A stretch of 42,802 bases of DNA from Actinomycetes bacterium (GCA_021806045.1 JAJZDI010000007.1:1-42802), one strand, 5' to 3'; numbered from the stretch's first letter, positions 23,767-32,200 are shown. Made by a program: numbers and translations. Notes: a model not told the origin generated them from the sequence alone.

Positions 23767-25169
23767 GGGCCCACCACGTGCGGGTCGGGCGGGGGACCGC
23801 CCGCCGGCCCGGGAGCCGGCGGAGCCGCCACCGGCGCCATGGCCCCGTCGGTGTCGACCATGGCCCGCTCGGCCGGGCCCAGCTGGTGCTCGACCAGGAA
23901 CGACCGGGGCCCCACCTTCCACAGGGCGACGCCGCGCCGCAGGCCGGTCACCAACTCGGCCTCGGTGGAGGTGAGGGCGAGGAGGTCGGCGGCCCGCTCC
24001 ACCTCACCGGGGGCCTGGCCGTAGATGACACGCGTCTCGGAGTCGGCGAGGAGGCCGGCGGCCAGCCCGACCTGCTCGGAGCCGGCCGCTCCCACGGCGG
24101 CGAGGTCGGAGAGGCGGTGGAGCACGGCGACGTTCGCCACCCCCGAGGCACGGGCGAGCTTCCACGAGGCCTGGAGCCAGCGGGCCACCCCCAGGTTGGC
24201 CAGGATGGCCCACGCCTCGTCCACCACCAGGATCACCCGGTTGCCCTCGGCAGCCCGCACCGCCCCCTGCAGCCAGGCCGACGCGCAGGCCATCAGGACA
24301 CCGAGCGCAGGGGAGTCGTAGACGGCGGAGAGGTCGAGGACGACCAGGGGGCCGTCGAGGGCGATCCCCGGTGACGTCAGCCCGTCGAACATCCCCCGCA
24401 GGTCGCCGGTGACCAGCCGCCGCAGCTCGAGGGCGACGTCGCGGCCGTCCTCGAGCAGGCGCTCGACCCCGGTCCGCAGCTCGGCAGCAGCGGCGACTCC
24501 CGGTGCGAGGAGGGCGTCCACCACGTCGGGGAGGGTCGGGGGGCGGGAGCGGCCGGCGGCCGCCGCGGTGGCGGCATGGAGGGCGGCGTCGATGGCGGCC
24601 CGCTCCCGGGGGAGGAGGTCGCGGCCAAGGCAGGCGACGGCGAGCGAGGCGATCAGGCGGGCCCGCCGTCGCCACACCTCCCCGGCCGGGTCCTCCCCCG
24701 CGTCCGCGCACGACCCGGCTGCGCGAGCCGGCACGATGCCCGGGTCCAACCCGGACACGTCGAGGGGGTTGAGGCGGACGGGTCCGCCGGGACGCAGGAC
24801 CAGCGGGGTCACCCCCCACGCATCGGCCAGGGGCCCGTACTCGCCCTTGGGATCGACGACCCACGCCCGCCGGCCGAAGACGGCCTGGCGCCACAGGTAC
24901 GACTTCACGAAGGCGCTCTTGCCCCGGCCGATCTGACCGAAGACGACCATGTTCGGGTTGGTGATCACCCCCGCCCGGTAGAGGACGAAGGGGTCGTAGA
25001 CGAACGAGCCACCGAGCAGGTCCCGGCCGATGACCACCCCCTCGGCACCGAGCCCGGCCTCACTGGCCATCGGGTAGGCGGCGCCGAGATGGCGGGTCGT
25101 CGCCACATGGGCCGGCACCCGGGGAGCGAGATGCCGTGCACCTGCACGCTGCGGTCGGAGCAGCGTCAC
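23763..25169 (-). CDS. VirB4-like secretion ATPase, short form
   Basis: A 468-residue ATPase similar to the C-terminal motor domain of VirB4/TraC proteins. Walker A is FGQIGRGKSAFVKSY near residue 76, followed by AWVVDPKGEYGPLADAWG. Walker B is VILVVDEAWAIL near 310-320, then the KLARASGVANVAVLHRLSDL segment typical of the family. The N-terminal VirB4 domain is missing; the preceding SCO6880-like protein may replace it. The last 45 residues are Pro/Ala-rich. The GTG start overlaps the stop of the previous gene (GTGA), and the stop overlaps the next start. It is the energy source of the putative secretion machine. Confidence 0.85.
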   Translation of the reverse strand: MTLLRPQRAGARHLAPRVPAHVATTRHLGAAYPMASEAGLGAEGVVIGRDLLGGSFVYDPFVLYRAGVITNPNMVVFGQIGRGKSAFVKSYLWRQAVFGRRAWVVDPKGEYGPLADAWGVTPLVLRPGGPVRLNPLDVSGLDPGIVPARAAGSCADAGEDPAGEVWRRRARLIASLAVACLGRDLLPRERAAIDAALHAATAAAAGRSRPPTLPDVVDALLAPGVAAAAELRTGVERLLEDGRDVALELRRLVTGDLRGMFDGLTSPGIALDGPLVVLDLSAVYDSPALGVLMACASAWLQGAVRAAEGNRVILVVDEAWAILANLGVARWLQASWKLARASGVANVAVLHRLSDLAAVGAAGSEQVGLAAGLLADSETRVIYGQAPGEVERAADLLALTSTEAELVTGLRRGVALWKVGPRSFLVEHQLGPAERAMVDTDGAMAPVAAPPAPGPAGGPPPDPHVVGP

Positions 25170-26815
25170 GACAGGCCCCTGCCGAGCGGCAGCACGCAGG
25201 CCAGGGCACGGTCCTGGTCGCCGTAGAGGCGGCGGAGCTCCAACCGGGCCTGGGCCGCTGCCTGCTCGGCCGCCATGCAGGCGTCGGCCAGCGCCTCACG
25301 ATCGGGAGCCGCCACCGACAGGTAGCCGGTGAAGCGGAACTGGGCGTGCCCGTCGGCCAGCTCGGCGTCACGCCGCTCGGCGCCCTCACGCTCGCGCTGC
25401 TGGCGGGCGGTGACGAGGAACCCGCCCCGGCGGCGGAGCTCGCCGTCGGCCAGGTCGGCGGTGCGGTCGCGGGCCACCTGGCGGGCCGCCTCGACCGGTG
25501 GGACCGGCTCCATGGTCACCGCCAGCGTGCGGCGGGCCGGCAGGAACAGGAGCGGGCCGAGGAAGTCGGGGGTGACGTCGATCCGGGGCCACTCGGCGAT
25601 CCAGTAGACGGCGTGCCACAGGGCATCGGCCCGGACCGCGTCCCACGCCGTGTCCACACCCATCGGCCAGGGCCACGTGGCGCCGGGCGGCGCACCGGGG
25701 AACACGGCCGGACCGGCACCGGAAGCGGTGCCGGAAGCGGTGCCGTCAGCCGCCCCGTCTGGTCGGACAGGGCCGGGCACGTCGGCCTCGAAGGACTCGC
25801 GGATGACGGCTGCCAGTGCGCTCGGCCCGAGAACGCCGTCCACCACCACGTCGGCGGCGCGCAGCGCCCGGCACAGGTCGGCTGCCTCCCGGCCGAGGGA
25901 ACCGGGAACTTCGGGCAGCCCCGGTCCGATCGCACCGTCCCCCGGGCCCGGAGGCCGGCCTTTCCGGCCCGTGCGGGCCCGGGTCCGCACCGTCAGGCTC
26001 ACCAGCACCCGGTGGCGCCTGGTGCCGGCCGCCGCCGAGGCGAGGAGCGTCTGGTAGGAGCGGCGCGCCGGGTTCCCCTCCTCCAGCGCGGCGTGGGCGG
26101 TCGCGTAGGCACGGACGGCGTCGCCGGCGTCGGGCAGGCACGATTCCAGCCACTGGACCCGGTGGACCTCACCGCCCTGGCGGGCCAGGCCGGCCAGCAC
26201 CCGGGACCACGCGGCCACCCGCCGGTCCTGGTCGGCCGCGCCCAGCAGGGCGAAGTTGTGCCCCCGCACGGCCAGCGCCGCGGTGGCCGTGCCCGCACGC
26301 TCGTCGATCACGACCCCGCACCCGGGCAGGGCGGAGGTCGGTCCGTCGGCCACGATCCGTACGCCGGCGAAGGGACCGGCGCCTTCCCCCCGTCCGGTGC
26401 CACGCCACCAGCCGGCTACGGACGGCCGGGCCGGATGGGCCCGATGGGCCGGGCCCCCGCACGAAAGGCCGTCCCCGGTCGCCACCAGGATGCCGCCGCC
26501 AGCCGGTGCGGGCGAGGCCACGTAGGTGGTCCCCCGCGCCAGGTCCGCGGCGCGACGGGCGACGAGCGGCAGCCACTGCTCGGCGGTGCGCCCGGCAATC
26601 GGCCACGATGCCGTGGCCCCCGCCCCCGCCACCGCCATGACGGCCACGGCGGCGCCAGCGACGCCCGGGTCGGCCCGGAGGGCACCAACCGCCACCACCA
26701 GGCCGGCAGCCACGGCTGCGATCTGGCCGCCCCGCCACCCGGCCAGCACGCCCCGCCGCTCCAATGGCCCGAAGTGGGACCGGACCCGGTCCCGTGCCTC
26801 GCTCACCTCAACCAC
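25166..26815 (-). CDS. SCO6880-like type IV secretion membrane protein
   Basis: A 549-residue protein with two adjacent membrane helices near the N-terminus (GGQIAAVAAGLVVAVGALRA, then VAGAAVAVMAVAGAGATA), as in PrgI/VirB3-like proteins, and a long cytoplasmic part. By length, helix position and gene order it resembles the actinobacterial SCO6880 family found beside VirB4-like ATPases. The cytoplasmic part may correspond to the N-terminal domain that the ATPase lacks. The GTG at 26815 follows AGGAG by 6 bases and overlaps the previous stop by 8 bases. A 12-bp in-frame repeat (about 25716-25745) gives TASGTASG near residue 360. Confidence 0.7.
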   Translation of the reverse strand: MVEVSEARDRVRSHFGPLERRGVLAGWRGGQIAAVAAGLVVAVGALRADPGVAGAAVAVMAVAGAGATASWPIAGRTAEQWLPLVARRAADLARGTTYVASPAPAGGGILVATGDGLSCGGPAHRAHPARPSVAGWWRGTGRGEGAGPFAGVRIVADGPTSALPGCGVVIDERAGTATAALAVRGHNFALLGAADQDRRVAAWSRVLAGLARQGGEVHRVQWLESCLPDAGDAVRAYATAHAALEEGNPARRSYQTLLASAAAGTRRHRVLVSLTVRTRARTGRKGRPPGPGDGAIGPGLPEVPGSLGREAADLCRALRAADVVVDGVLGPSALAAVIRESFEADVPGPVRPDGAADGTASGTASGAGPAVFPGAPPGATWPWPMGVDTAWDAVRADALWHAVYWIAEWPRIDVTPDFLGPLLFLPARRTLAVTMEPVPPVEAARQVARDRTADLADGELRRRGGFLVTARQQREREGAERRDAELADGHAQFRFTGYLSVAAPDREALADACMAAEQAAAQARLELRRLYGDQDRALACVLPLGRGLS

Positions 26816-28241
26816 GACCCGCTCCTGGCGTGCCGCCACCCGCCGGTCCGGGAAGGACCTCGAGCCGGGGGCCGAGGTGGTCGGCGCCCATCACGTGCAC
26901 CTGGTTCGAGCCGGAGCTGCGGGGAAGGACCACCGGCGGCCGGGACTGCGGCGAGGGGGCCGAGGCGGCTGCGGCAACTCCTCCACCGGATGGCGTCGGA
27001 CCGCCGGCGCCCGGAACCGGCGCCGGGGATGCCGGGTCCGGTCCGGCCATGGCCGCGTCGAACTCGGCGGCCGCCTCGGGGACGGTGCCGAACCGGCCGA
27101 TGGCCCCGCCTGAATCCGGGGAGCCGGCCGGCGGACCGCCCGGTGAGGGCGACCCGCCACCGCCAGCACCGCCAGCACCGCCAGCACCGGCGGACCCTTC
27201 ACCGGCAGCACCGCCAGCACCGGCGGCCATCCCGCCCGCGCCCGCGGCACCGCCCGGGCCCAGCCCGGCCACCTGTGCCGCGCCCAGGGCGGCGTGTGCC
27301 AGGGAGCGGGCCGGCCCCGTCGCGTTCCGGGCCACCTGGCGGCCGGTCCCCTCGAGGTGGGAGACCGCGCCCGCCTCCAGCGCGGGGATCAGGCGGAACA
27401 GGCTCCACGGCGCGAACCCGGCCAGCAGGAGGAGGGCGGCGCCACCCAGCACGGCGGCGAACCCGCGTGCATGGGCCAGCTCGCCCGCGGCCAGAGCGAG
27501 CACGGCGACGATCACGAATTTGGCCAGGATCAGCGCGGCGAGCGTGTCGACCAGGCGACGGGCCCAGTGGGACACGGCCGGCCACACCAGAGCGGCGAGG
27601 GCGAGGGGCAGGAAGAGGACGGCGACGTACACGGCCGCCTCGCGGACCAGCAGCTCGACCCACAGCAGCAGCGCGCCGAGGACCACGAGGAGGGACCCCA
27701 GCAGGAGGACGAAGGCCGGCACCCCCGGTCCGGCCACCGCCGTGTCGTTCAGGGCCGTCGAGACCGGCCCGAGGAGTTGTGCGGTGTCGGCCGCGCTGTG
27801 GCCGGCGACCACCGCGCTGAGGCTGTCGGTGACCGAGAGCCCCAGCTGGACCAGCTGGATGGCGACCGCGGTGAGGAGCATGGCCAGGGGCAGGTTGACC
27901 AGCACGGAGCGGATGAGGGCCCCCGCCTGCTGGCGGAAGACGGCCTGGATGATCCCGGCCAGCAGCATGGGCAGGACGACCACGCCGGCAAGGGCGGCCA
28001 TGGTGGCGGCGTGGGTGGCGAACCACGGTGCGCCGAGGTCGATCCGGGTGGTGCTCCCGAGCACGGCGCCCACCTGCCGGAGGAGCCACGAGGCCGCGCC
28101 GGCCACCCAGGAGCCGACCGCGTCGAGCATGCTGCCCATGCCCGCACCGGCGAGCGAGCCGGCCATACCGCCGGCGAGCCCGGAGGAGGGCGCGCACAGC
28201 CCGCCGGTGGCCGGGACGGGCACCGGGCACGGGACGGCCAC
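26808..28241 (-). CDS. VirB6/TrbL-like polytopic channel protein with Gly/Pro-rich tail
   Basis: A 477-residue membrane protein. At least six hydrophobic helices lie between about 70 and 300, for example MAALAGVVVLPMLLAGII, VLVNLPLAMLLTAVAIQLV, FVLLLGSLLVVLGALLLW and AALILAKFVIVAVLALAAG. This layout, plus its place before the ATPases, points to the VirB6/TrbL family, the inner-membrane channel of type IV systems. The C-terminal 150 residues are a flexible Gly/Ala/Pro/Ser-rich tail encoded partly by 9-bp tandem repeats. The GTG start lies one base after the stop of the previous gene. Sequence identity to VirB6 is too weak to see directly; this is structural inference. Confidence 0.68.
   Translation of the reverse strand: MAVPCPVPVPATGGLCAPSSGLAGGMAGSLAGAGMGSMLDAVGSWVAGAASWLLRQVGAVLGSTTRIDLGAPWFATHAATMAALAGVVVLPMLLAGIIQAVFRQQAGALIRSVLVNLPLAMLLTAVAIQLVQLGLSVTDSLSAVVAGHSAADTAQLLGPVSTALNDTAVAGPGVPAFVLLLGSLLVVLGALLLWVELLVREAAVYVAVLFLPLALAALVWPAVSHWARRLVDTLAALILAKFVIVAVLALAAGELAHARGFAAVLGGAALLLLAGFAPWSLFRLIPALEAGAVSHLEGTGRQVARNATGPARSLAHAALGAAQVAGLGPGGAAGAGGMAAGAGGAAGEGSAGAGGAGGAGGGGSPSPGGPPAGSPDSGGAIGRFGTVPEAAAEFDAAMAGPDPASPAPVPGAGGPTPSGGGVAAAASAPSPQSRPPVVLPRSSGSNQVHVMGADHLGPRLEVLPGPAGGGTPGAGRG
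27158..27226. repeat. 9-bp tandem repeats in the VirB6-like tail
   Basis: CACCGCCAG repeats exactly at 27158, 27167 and 27176, with a decayed copy after it and a second cluster at 27200-27226. On the coding (minus) strand it encodes runs of Gly and Ala. The unit length keeps the frame, so tail length may vary between strains. Confidence 0.8.
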
Positions 28242-28242
28242 G

Positions 28243-28650
28243 TCAGTGCACCCCCTGGCCGGCCGTGAAGAAGAAGTTGACGATGGCCGGTCCCGCCCCC
28301 ACCAGCAACGCGGCCAGCGCCGAGATCAGGACGGCACGCCGGCCGACATAGGACTGGTGGTAGTTCTGCCCGTGCGAGCCGAGCGCCCAGGCGGCCGCGC
28401 CGATCAGGAGACCGATCAGGGCCAGCGCCAGCGCCCAGAAGTCGAGGCCGTTCATCAGCCGGAGCAGGGTCTGGCCACCGGGCAGCGCGCTGGGATCGGG
28501 GTGGGTGCCGAACTGCGCGGCACCGGCCAGCTCGGCGAGCGCGGAGCCGGGCCGCAGCGTGCCGGTGGCGAGGTGCACGAACACGTACCCCGCCACCGGC
28601 GGCCGGGGGACCAGTGGCGTGAGGGTGGCGGACGGGATGGGGAGTGTCAT
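28243..28650 (-). CDS. Small two-helix membrane protein, pilin- or DUF6112-like, first in T4SS operon
   Basis: 135 residues. After about 70 residues with no clear domain come two hydrophobic helices, FWALALALIGLLIGAAAWAL and AVLISALAALLVGAGPAIVNFFF, joined by a short loop with GRR. Two helices linked by a basic loop is the shape of VirB2/TrbC-type pilins and of the actinobacterial DUF6112 proteins that precede SCO6881/SCO6880-type genes. I assign it by shape and position only. It is leaderless: TACCCT ends 6 bases before the ATG. It is the first gene of the five-gene operon. Confidence 0.6.
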   Translation of the reverse strand: MTLPIPSATLTPLVPRPPVAGYVFVHLATGTLRPGSALAELAGAAQFGTHPDPSALPGGQTLLRLMNGLDFWALALALIGLLIGAAAWALGSHGQNYHQSYVGRRAVLISALAALLVGAGPAIVNFFFTAGQGVH

Positions 28651-28656
28651 GGGTGC

Positions 28657-28685
28657 AGGGTAGGTGATCCTCCATCACCTATCAA
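28657..28685 (-). promoter_or_regulatory. T4SS operon promoter with embedded inverted-repeat operator
   Basis: On the minus strand the -35 is TTGATA (28685-28680), then a 17-base spacer, then the -10 TACCCT (28662-28657), then 6 bases to the ATG. An inverted repeat covers it: GATAGGTGAT (28683-28674), spacer GGAGG, then ATCACCTACC (28668-28659), with 9 of 10 pairs matching. A protein bound to it would cover both hexamers, so repression is the natural reading. The flank 28680-28710 is unusually AT-rich and holds a second dyad, CAATATG/CGTATTG. Confidence 0.75.
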
Positions 28686-28781
28686 TATGTTTCAGTACTT
28701 TTTCGTATTGCCCGATCCACGACACCCGCCGTCGTGCCGCCCGGTGCACGACCGGGGTGGTGGGCCTGCCATGCTGGGACG

Positions 28782-30020
28782 GTGCAGCCGTACGAGATCG
28801 GGTACCTGGTCGGTGGGGTGGTGGCCGTCGTGGCCATCGTGGTGGCCGCCGTCCTCGGCCGGCGGGCCGGCCGCCGCGGCCTCCAGCAGCGCCTGACCGC
28901 GTTGGCGTCACGGCTGGGAGTGACACCCACCGACGAGAACGGCGTGGAAGGCGTGCTCCTCCACCTGGAGCGGGTCACCGGCGAGGCGGCCGAGGCCGTC
29001 ACCGAGGCCAGTGCCGACGCCATCCGGCTCCGACGCTCGATCGACACCCTCCCCCAGGGGGTCATCGTCTGCGACGAGAACGGCGACATCGCCTTCCGCA
29101 ACTCACGCGCCGTCGAGCTGATGAGCAGCGGGCACGCCGACGCCCTGGCCGCCCAGGCCGTCACCGAGCTCCTGGAGAAGGCGTGGAACGACGGCTCGGC
29201 CGAGCGCACCCTCGACCTCTACGGGCCGCCGCGCCAGACGCTCGCCATCCGGACCAAGCTCGTCGACGACGGTCGCCGGCCGCTCGGGGTCATCGCCTTC
29301 ATCGACGACGTGTCCGAGCGCCGGCGCCTGGAGGAGATCCGGCGGGACTTCGTGGCCAACGTGAGCCACGAGCTGAAGACCCCCATCGGGGCACTCGGAC
29401 TGCTGGCCGAGACCCTCACCGTGGAGCCCGATCCCGACATCGCCCAGCGCCTTGCGTCGCGCATCCAGCACGAGGCCTTCCGGGTGAGCCGCATCATCGA
29501 CGACCTGCTCGACCTCAGTCGGCTCGAGGCCGAGGAGTCGCCGCCCCGGGAGCCCATCTACGTCAACCTCGTCATGGCCGAGGCGGTGGAGCGGGTCCGG
29601 GCCGCGGCCGACCAGCGGAAGGTGTCGATCGAGCTGCACGAGCCGGACCCGCCCATCCACGTCCTGGGCGACCGCCGCCAGCTGGTCTCGGCCATCCACA
29701 GCCTCCTCGAGAACGCGGTGACCTTCTCCTACGAAGGCGGCACGGTGGAGCTCACGGCGACGGAGTCCGACGGCGAGGTCCGCCTGTCGGTGGCCGACGC
29801 CGGCGTGGGCATCCCCGCCCGCGACCTGGAGCGCATCTTCGAGCGCTTCTACCGGGTGGACCACGGCCGCAGCCGCGAGACGGGCGGGACGGGTCTCGGC
29901 CTGTCGATCGTCCGCCACGTCGCCGCCAACCACCGGGGCCGCGTCGAGGTCGACTCCCGCGAGGGCGAGGGCTCGACCTTCACCATCGTGCTCCCGAAGC
30001 CGACGGAGTTGACCGCCTGA
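28782..30020 (+). CDS. senX3: SenX3-like sensor histidine kinase
   Basis: A 412-residue membrane sensor kinase. One N-terminal helix (YLVGGVVAVVAIVVAAVLG) is followed by a PAS-like domain (about 85-180), a dimerisation domain with phospho-acceptor H196 in NVSHELKTPIG, and an ATPase domain with LLENAVTFSYEGG (N box), VADAGVGIP and GGTGLGLSIVRH. Length and layout match mycobacterial SenX3, which senses phosphate status through PhoU and Pst. CATGCT ends 6 bases before the GTG, so it may be leaderless. RegX3 follows after 26 bases. No phoU or pst gene is in the window. Confidence 0.9.
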   Translation: MQPYEIGYLVGGVVAVVAIVVAAVLGRRAGRRGLQQRLTALASRLGVTPTDENGVEGVLLHLERVTGEAAEAVTEASADAIRLRRSIDTLPQGVIVCDENGDIAFRNSRAVELMSSGHADALAAQAVTELLEKAWNDGSAERTLDLYGPPRQTLAIRTKLVDDGRRPLGVIAFIDDVSERRRLEEIRRDFVANVSHELKTPIGALGLLAETLTVEPDPDIAQRLASRIQHEAFRVSRIIDDLLDLSRLEAEESPPREPIYVNLVMAEAVERVRAAADQRKVSIELHEPDPPIHVLGDRRQLVSAIHSLLENAVTFSYEGGTVELTATESDGEVRLSVADAGVGIPARDLERIFERFYRVDHGRSRETGGTGLGLSIVRHVAANHRGRVEVDSREGEGSTFTIVLPKPTELTA

Positions 30021-30046
30021 GGCTGCCCGCCCCAGGATGCAGGCGG

Positions 30047-30790
30047 ATGACCAGTCCCGACACGTCCCAGACCAAGGTCCTCCTGGCCGAGGACGAGGAG
30101 TCCTTCATCGACGCGCTGGTCGTCGGGTTGACCCGTGAGGGGTTCGAGGTGACGGTGGCCCGCGACGGCTCCGAGGCCCTCAAGCTGTTCGACGCCGTCG
30201 AGCCCGACCTGATCCTGCTCGACCTGATGCTGCCCAAGGTGTCGGGCATCGACGTCTGCCGCTCGATCCGGGCCCGCTCGTCGGTGCCCATCATCATGGT
30301 GACGGCCAAGGGGACCGAGATCGACACGGTGGTCGGCCTCGAGGTCGGCGCCGACGACTACGTGGCCAAGCCCTACCGGCTGCGGGAGCTGGTGGCCCGC
30401 ATGCGGGCCGTCCTGCGCCGCACGCCCCACAACCAGCCCGGGGGGGACGAGGAGCAGGCGGGTTCGATCGGTGCCGCCCACCCCGTCCTGGAGAGCGGCG
30501 GGATCCAGATCGACCCCGACCGGCATCTCGTCTTCGTGCGGGGCGAGGAGGTCCACCTGCGGCGCAAGGAGTTCGACCTCCTCAACCTCCTCATGGAGAA
30601 CGCCGGGCGGGTCCTCACCCGCGACGTGCTCATCGACCGCATCTGGGGATCGGACTACTACGGCGACACGAAGACGCTCGACGTCCACATCAAGCGGCTG
30701 CGCTCGCACGTGGAGGTGGACCCGTCCCACCCCCTGCTCATCACCACCGTCCGGGGGGTCGGCTACCGGTTCGACGCCCCCCGCTCCTGA
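30047..30790 (+). CDS. regX3: RegX3-like OmpR-family response regulator
   Basis: A 247-residue regulator. The receiver domain (about 10-120) has acidic EDEE, phospho-acceptor D59 in LILLDLMLPK, and Lys in ADDYVAKPYR. The C-terminal winged helix (about 145-245) contains HLRRKEFDLLNLLMEN and VRGVGYRF, the OmpR/PhoB pattern. Downstream of senX3 in the same order as mycobacterial senX3-regX3, it probably controls phosphate-starvation genes. Polyphosphate genes lie 17 kb upstream, but no regX3 box was identified. Confidence 0.92.
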   Translation: MTSPDTSQTKVLLAEDEESFIDALVVGLTREGFEVTVARDGSEALKLFDAVEPDLILLDLMLPKVSGIDVCRSIRARSSVPIIMVTAKGTEIDTVVGLEVGADDYVAKPYRLRELVARMRAVLRRTPHNQPGGDEEQAGSIGAAHPVLESGGIQIDPDRHLVFVRGEEVHLRRKEFDLLNLLMENAGRVLTRDVLIDRIWGSDYYGDTKTLDVHIKRLRSHVEVDPSHPLLITTVRGVGYRFDAPRS

Positions 30791-30798
30791 GGGGCCGC

Positions 30799-30814
30799 CC
30801 GCCGCTGCCGGCGG
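30799..30814. terminator. Hairpin between convergent regX3 and serS
   Basis: CCGCCG-CTGC-CGGCGG is a perfect 6-bp stem with a tetraloop, 9 bases after the regX3 stop and 41 before the serS stop. There is no T-run. A role as a bidirectional terminator is plausible from its position. Confidence 0.4.
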
Positions 30815-30854
30815 CTCCGCTCCCGCCGGTCGGTGGGCGAACCCGGCAGGTCGG

Positions 30855-32141
30855 TCAGCGGGCGTCGATGCGGGTGGGCCCGCCCAGGTAGGGGTGGAGG
30901 ACGGGCGGGAGCTCCACGCTGCCGTCGTCCTGGCGGCCCGTCTCGATCAACGCCGCCCAGATCCGGGCCCAGGCCAGTGCCGAGCCGTTGAGGGTGTGGA
31001 CGAAGACGGGCGAGCCGCCGCCGTCGGGGCGGTAGCGGATGTTGGCCCGCCGGGCCTGGTAGTCGGTGCACCAGCTGACCGAGGAGACCTCGAGCCACTG
31101 GTCGACGCCGGGGGCGTAGACCTCGAGGTCGAACGTGCGGGCGGCCGACAGCCCGAGGTCGCCGGCGCACAGGTCGAGCACGCGGTAGGCGAGGCCCAGT
31201 TCGGTGAGCAGCCGCTCGGCCCGGCCCACCATCTCCTCCAGGAGGGCGGGCGCCTGGTCGGCGGTGGCGTAGGCGAACAGCTCGACCTTGTCGAACTCGT
31301 GCACCCGGAGCAGGCCCCGCGTGTCGCGGCCGGCCGCCCCGGCCTCGCGGCGGAAGCACGGGGTGGCGGCGGTGAAGCGCAGCGGCAGGTCCGCCTCGGC
31401 CAGGATGTCCCCCCGCAGCATCGACGTGAGGGGGACCTCGGCGGTGGGGATGGCCCACAGGTCGTCCCGCTCCAGGTGGTACGCCTCGTCGACGAACTTG
31501 GGCAGGTGGCCGGTCGAGACCATCGTCTCGGTCCGCACCATGGTCGGGGGGCGGATCTCCTCGAAGGCGTCGGCGTGGTGGTCGAGGGCGAACGAGGTGA
31601 GGGCACGGAGCAGGCGTGCCCCCATGCCCCGGTAGAGGGGGAACATCGAGCCCGACAGCTTGGCCCCCCGCTCCATGTCGAGGATGCCGAGCTCGGTCCC
31701 CACCTCCCAGTGGGGCACCCGCTGGGCGTCGGTGTAGGCGGGGAGCTCGGCCGGCCACGACCGGGCCACCACGTTGTCCTCCGGCCCGCCGCCGTCGGGC
31801 GCGTCGGGGGAGGGCAGGTTGGGGAGGTAGAGGAGGGCCTGGCGCAGGGCCTCGGAGGCGGCGTCGGCCGCCTCGGCCGCCTGGCCCTCGGACTCGCCGA
31901 CGGCGCGGCTCTCGGCGGCCAGCGCCTCGGCCCGCTGGGTCTCGCCGTCACGCCGCGCCTCGCCCACCTGGCGGGAGAGGGCATTCACCTGGGCGCGGAG
32001 GTCGTCCCGCCGGCCGATCTCGGCGCGGGCCGCGTCGTCCAGGCCCACCAGCCGGTCGATCTCGGCCCCGTCCACCCCGCGCCGGCCGAGGGCGGCACGC
32101 ACGGCGGCCGGGTCGTCACGCACCAACCGAATGTCGATCAT
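30855..32141 (-). CDS. serS: Seryl-tRNA synthetase
   Basis: A 428-residue class II aminoacyl-tRNA synthetase that charges tRNA-Ser. The N-terminal coiled-coil arm (about 25-105) is rich in Arg, Glu and Ala. Motif 2 is TPCFRREAGAAGRDTRGLLR followed by HEFDKVELF, and motif 3 includes NGSALAWARIWAALIE. The start MIDIRLVRDDP is the standard SerS N-terminus. A possible -10 TACCGT lies 10 bases before it. The frame is open upstream but without family similarity. The gene stands alone between the convergent regX3 and the divergent ABC transporter. Confidence 0.97.
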   Translation of the reverse strand: MIDIRLVRDDPAAVRAALGRRGVDGAEIDRLVGLDDAARAEIGRRDDLRAQVNALSRQVGEARRDGETQRAEALAAESRAVGESEGQAAEAADAASEALRQALLYLPNLPSPDAPDGGGPEDNVVARSWPAELPAYTDAQRVPHWEVGTELGILDMERGAKLSGSMFPLYRGMGARLLRALTSFALDHHADAFEEIRPPTMVRTETMVSTGHLPKFVDEAYHLERDDLWAIPTAEVPLTSMLRGDILAEADLPLRFTAATPCFRREAGAAGRDTRGLLRVHEFDKVELFAYATADQAPALLEEMVGRAERLLTELGLAYRVLDLCAGDLGLSAARTFDLEVYAPGVDQWLEVSSVSWCTDYQARRANIRYRPDGGGSPVFVHTLNGSALAWARIWAALIETGRQDDGSVELPPVLHPYLGGPTRIDAR

Positions 32142-32200
32142 GGTGGCGCCCACGGTAGCGTTCCGATGCACCCCGCAACGACCGCGTGCCCCCTGCCGCC

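Noticed and set aside
25136-27820. An 894-residue plus-strand open frame opposite the secretion operon
   Set aside because: It is an antisense shadow of the SCO6880-like and VirB6-like genes, with Arg/Pro/Gly-rich translation and no motif.
22135-28650. Interpretation as a complete integrative conjugative element
   Set aside because: No relaxase, integrase, replication gene or flanking att repeat was found between the neighbouring core genes.
32166-32200. ATG at 32166 just after TAGCGT as the start of the ABC ATPase
   Set aside because: It is in a different reading frame from the ATPase.
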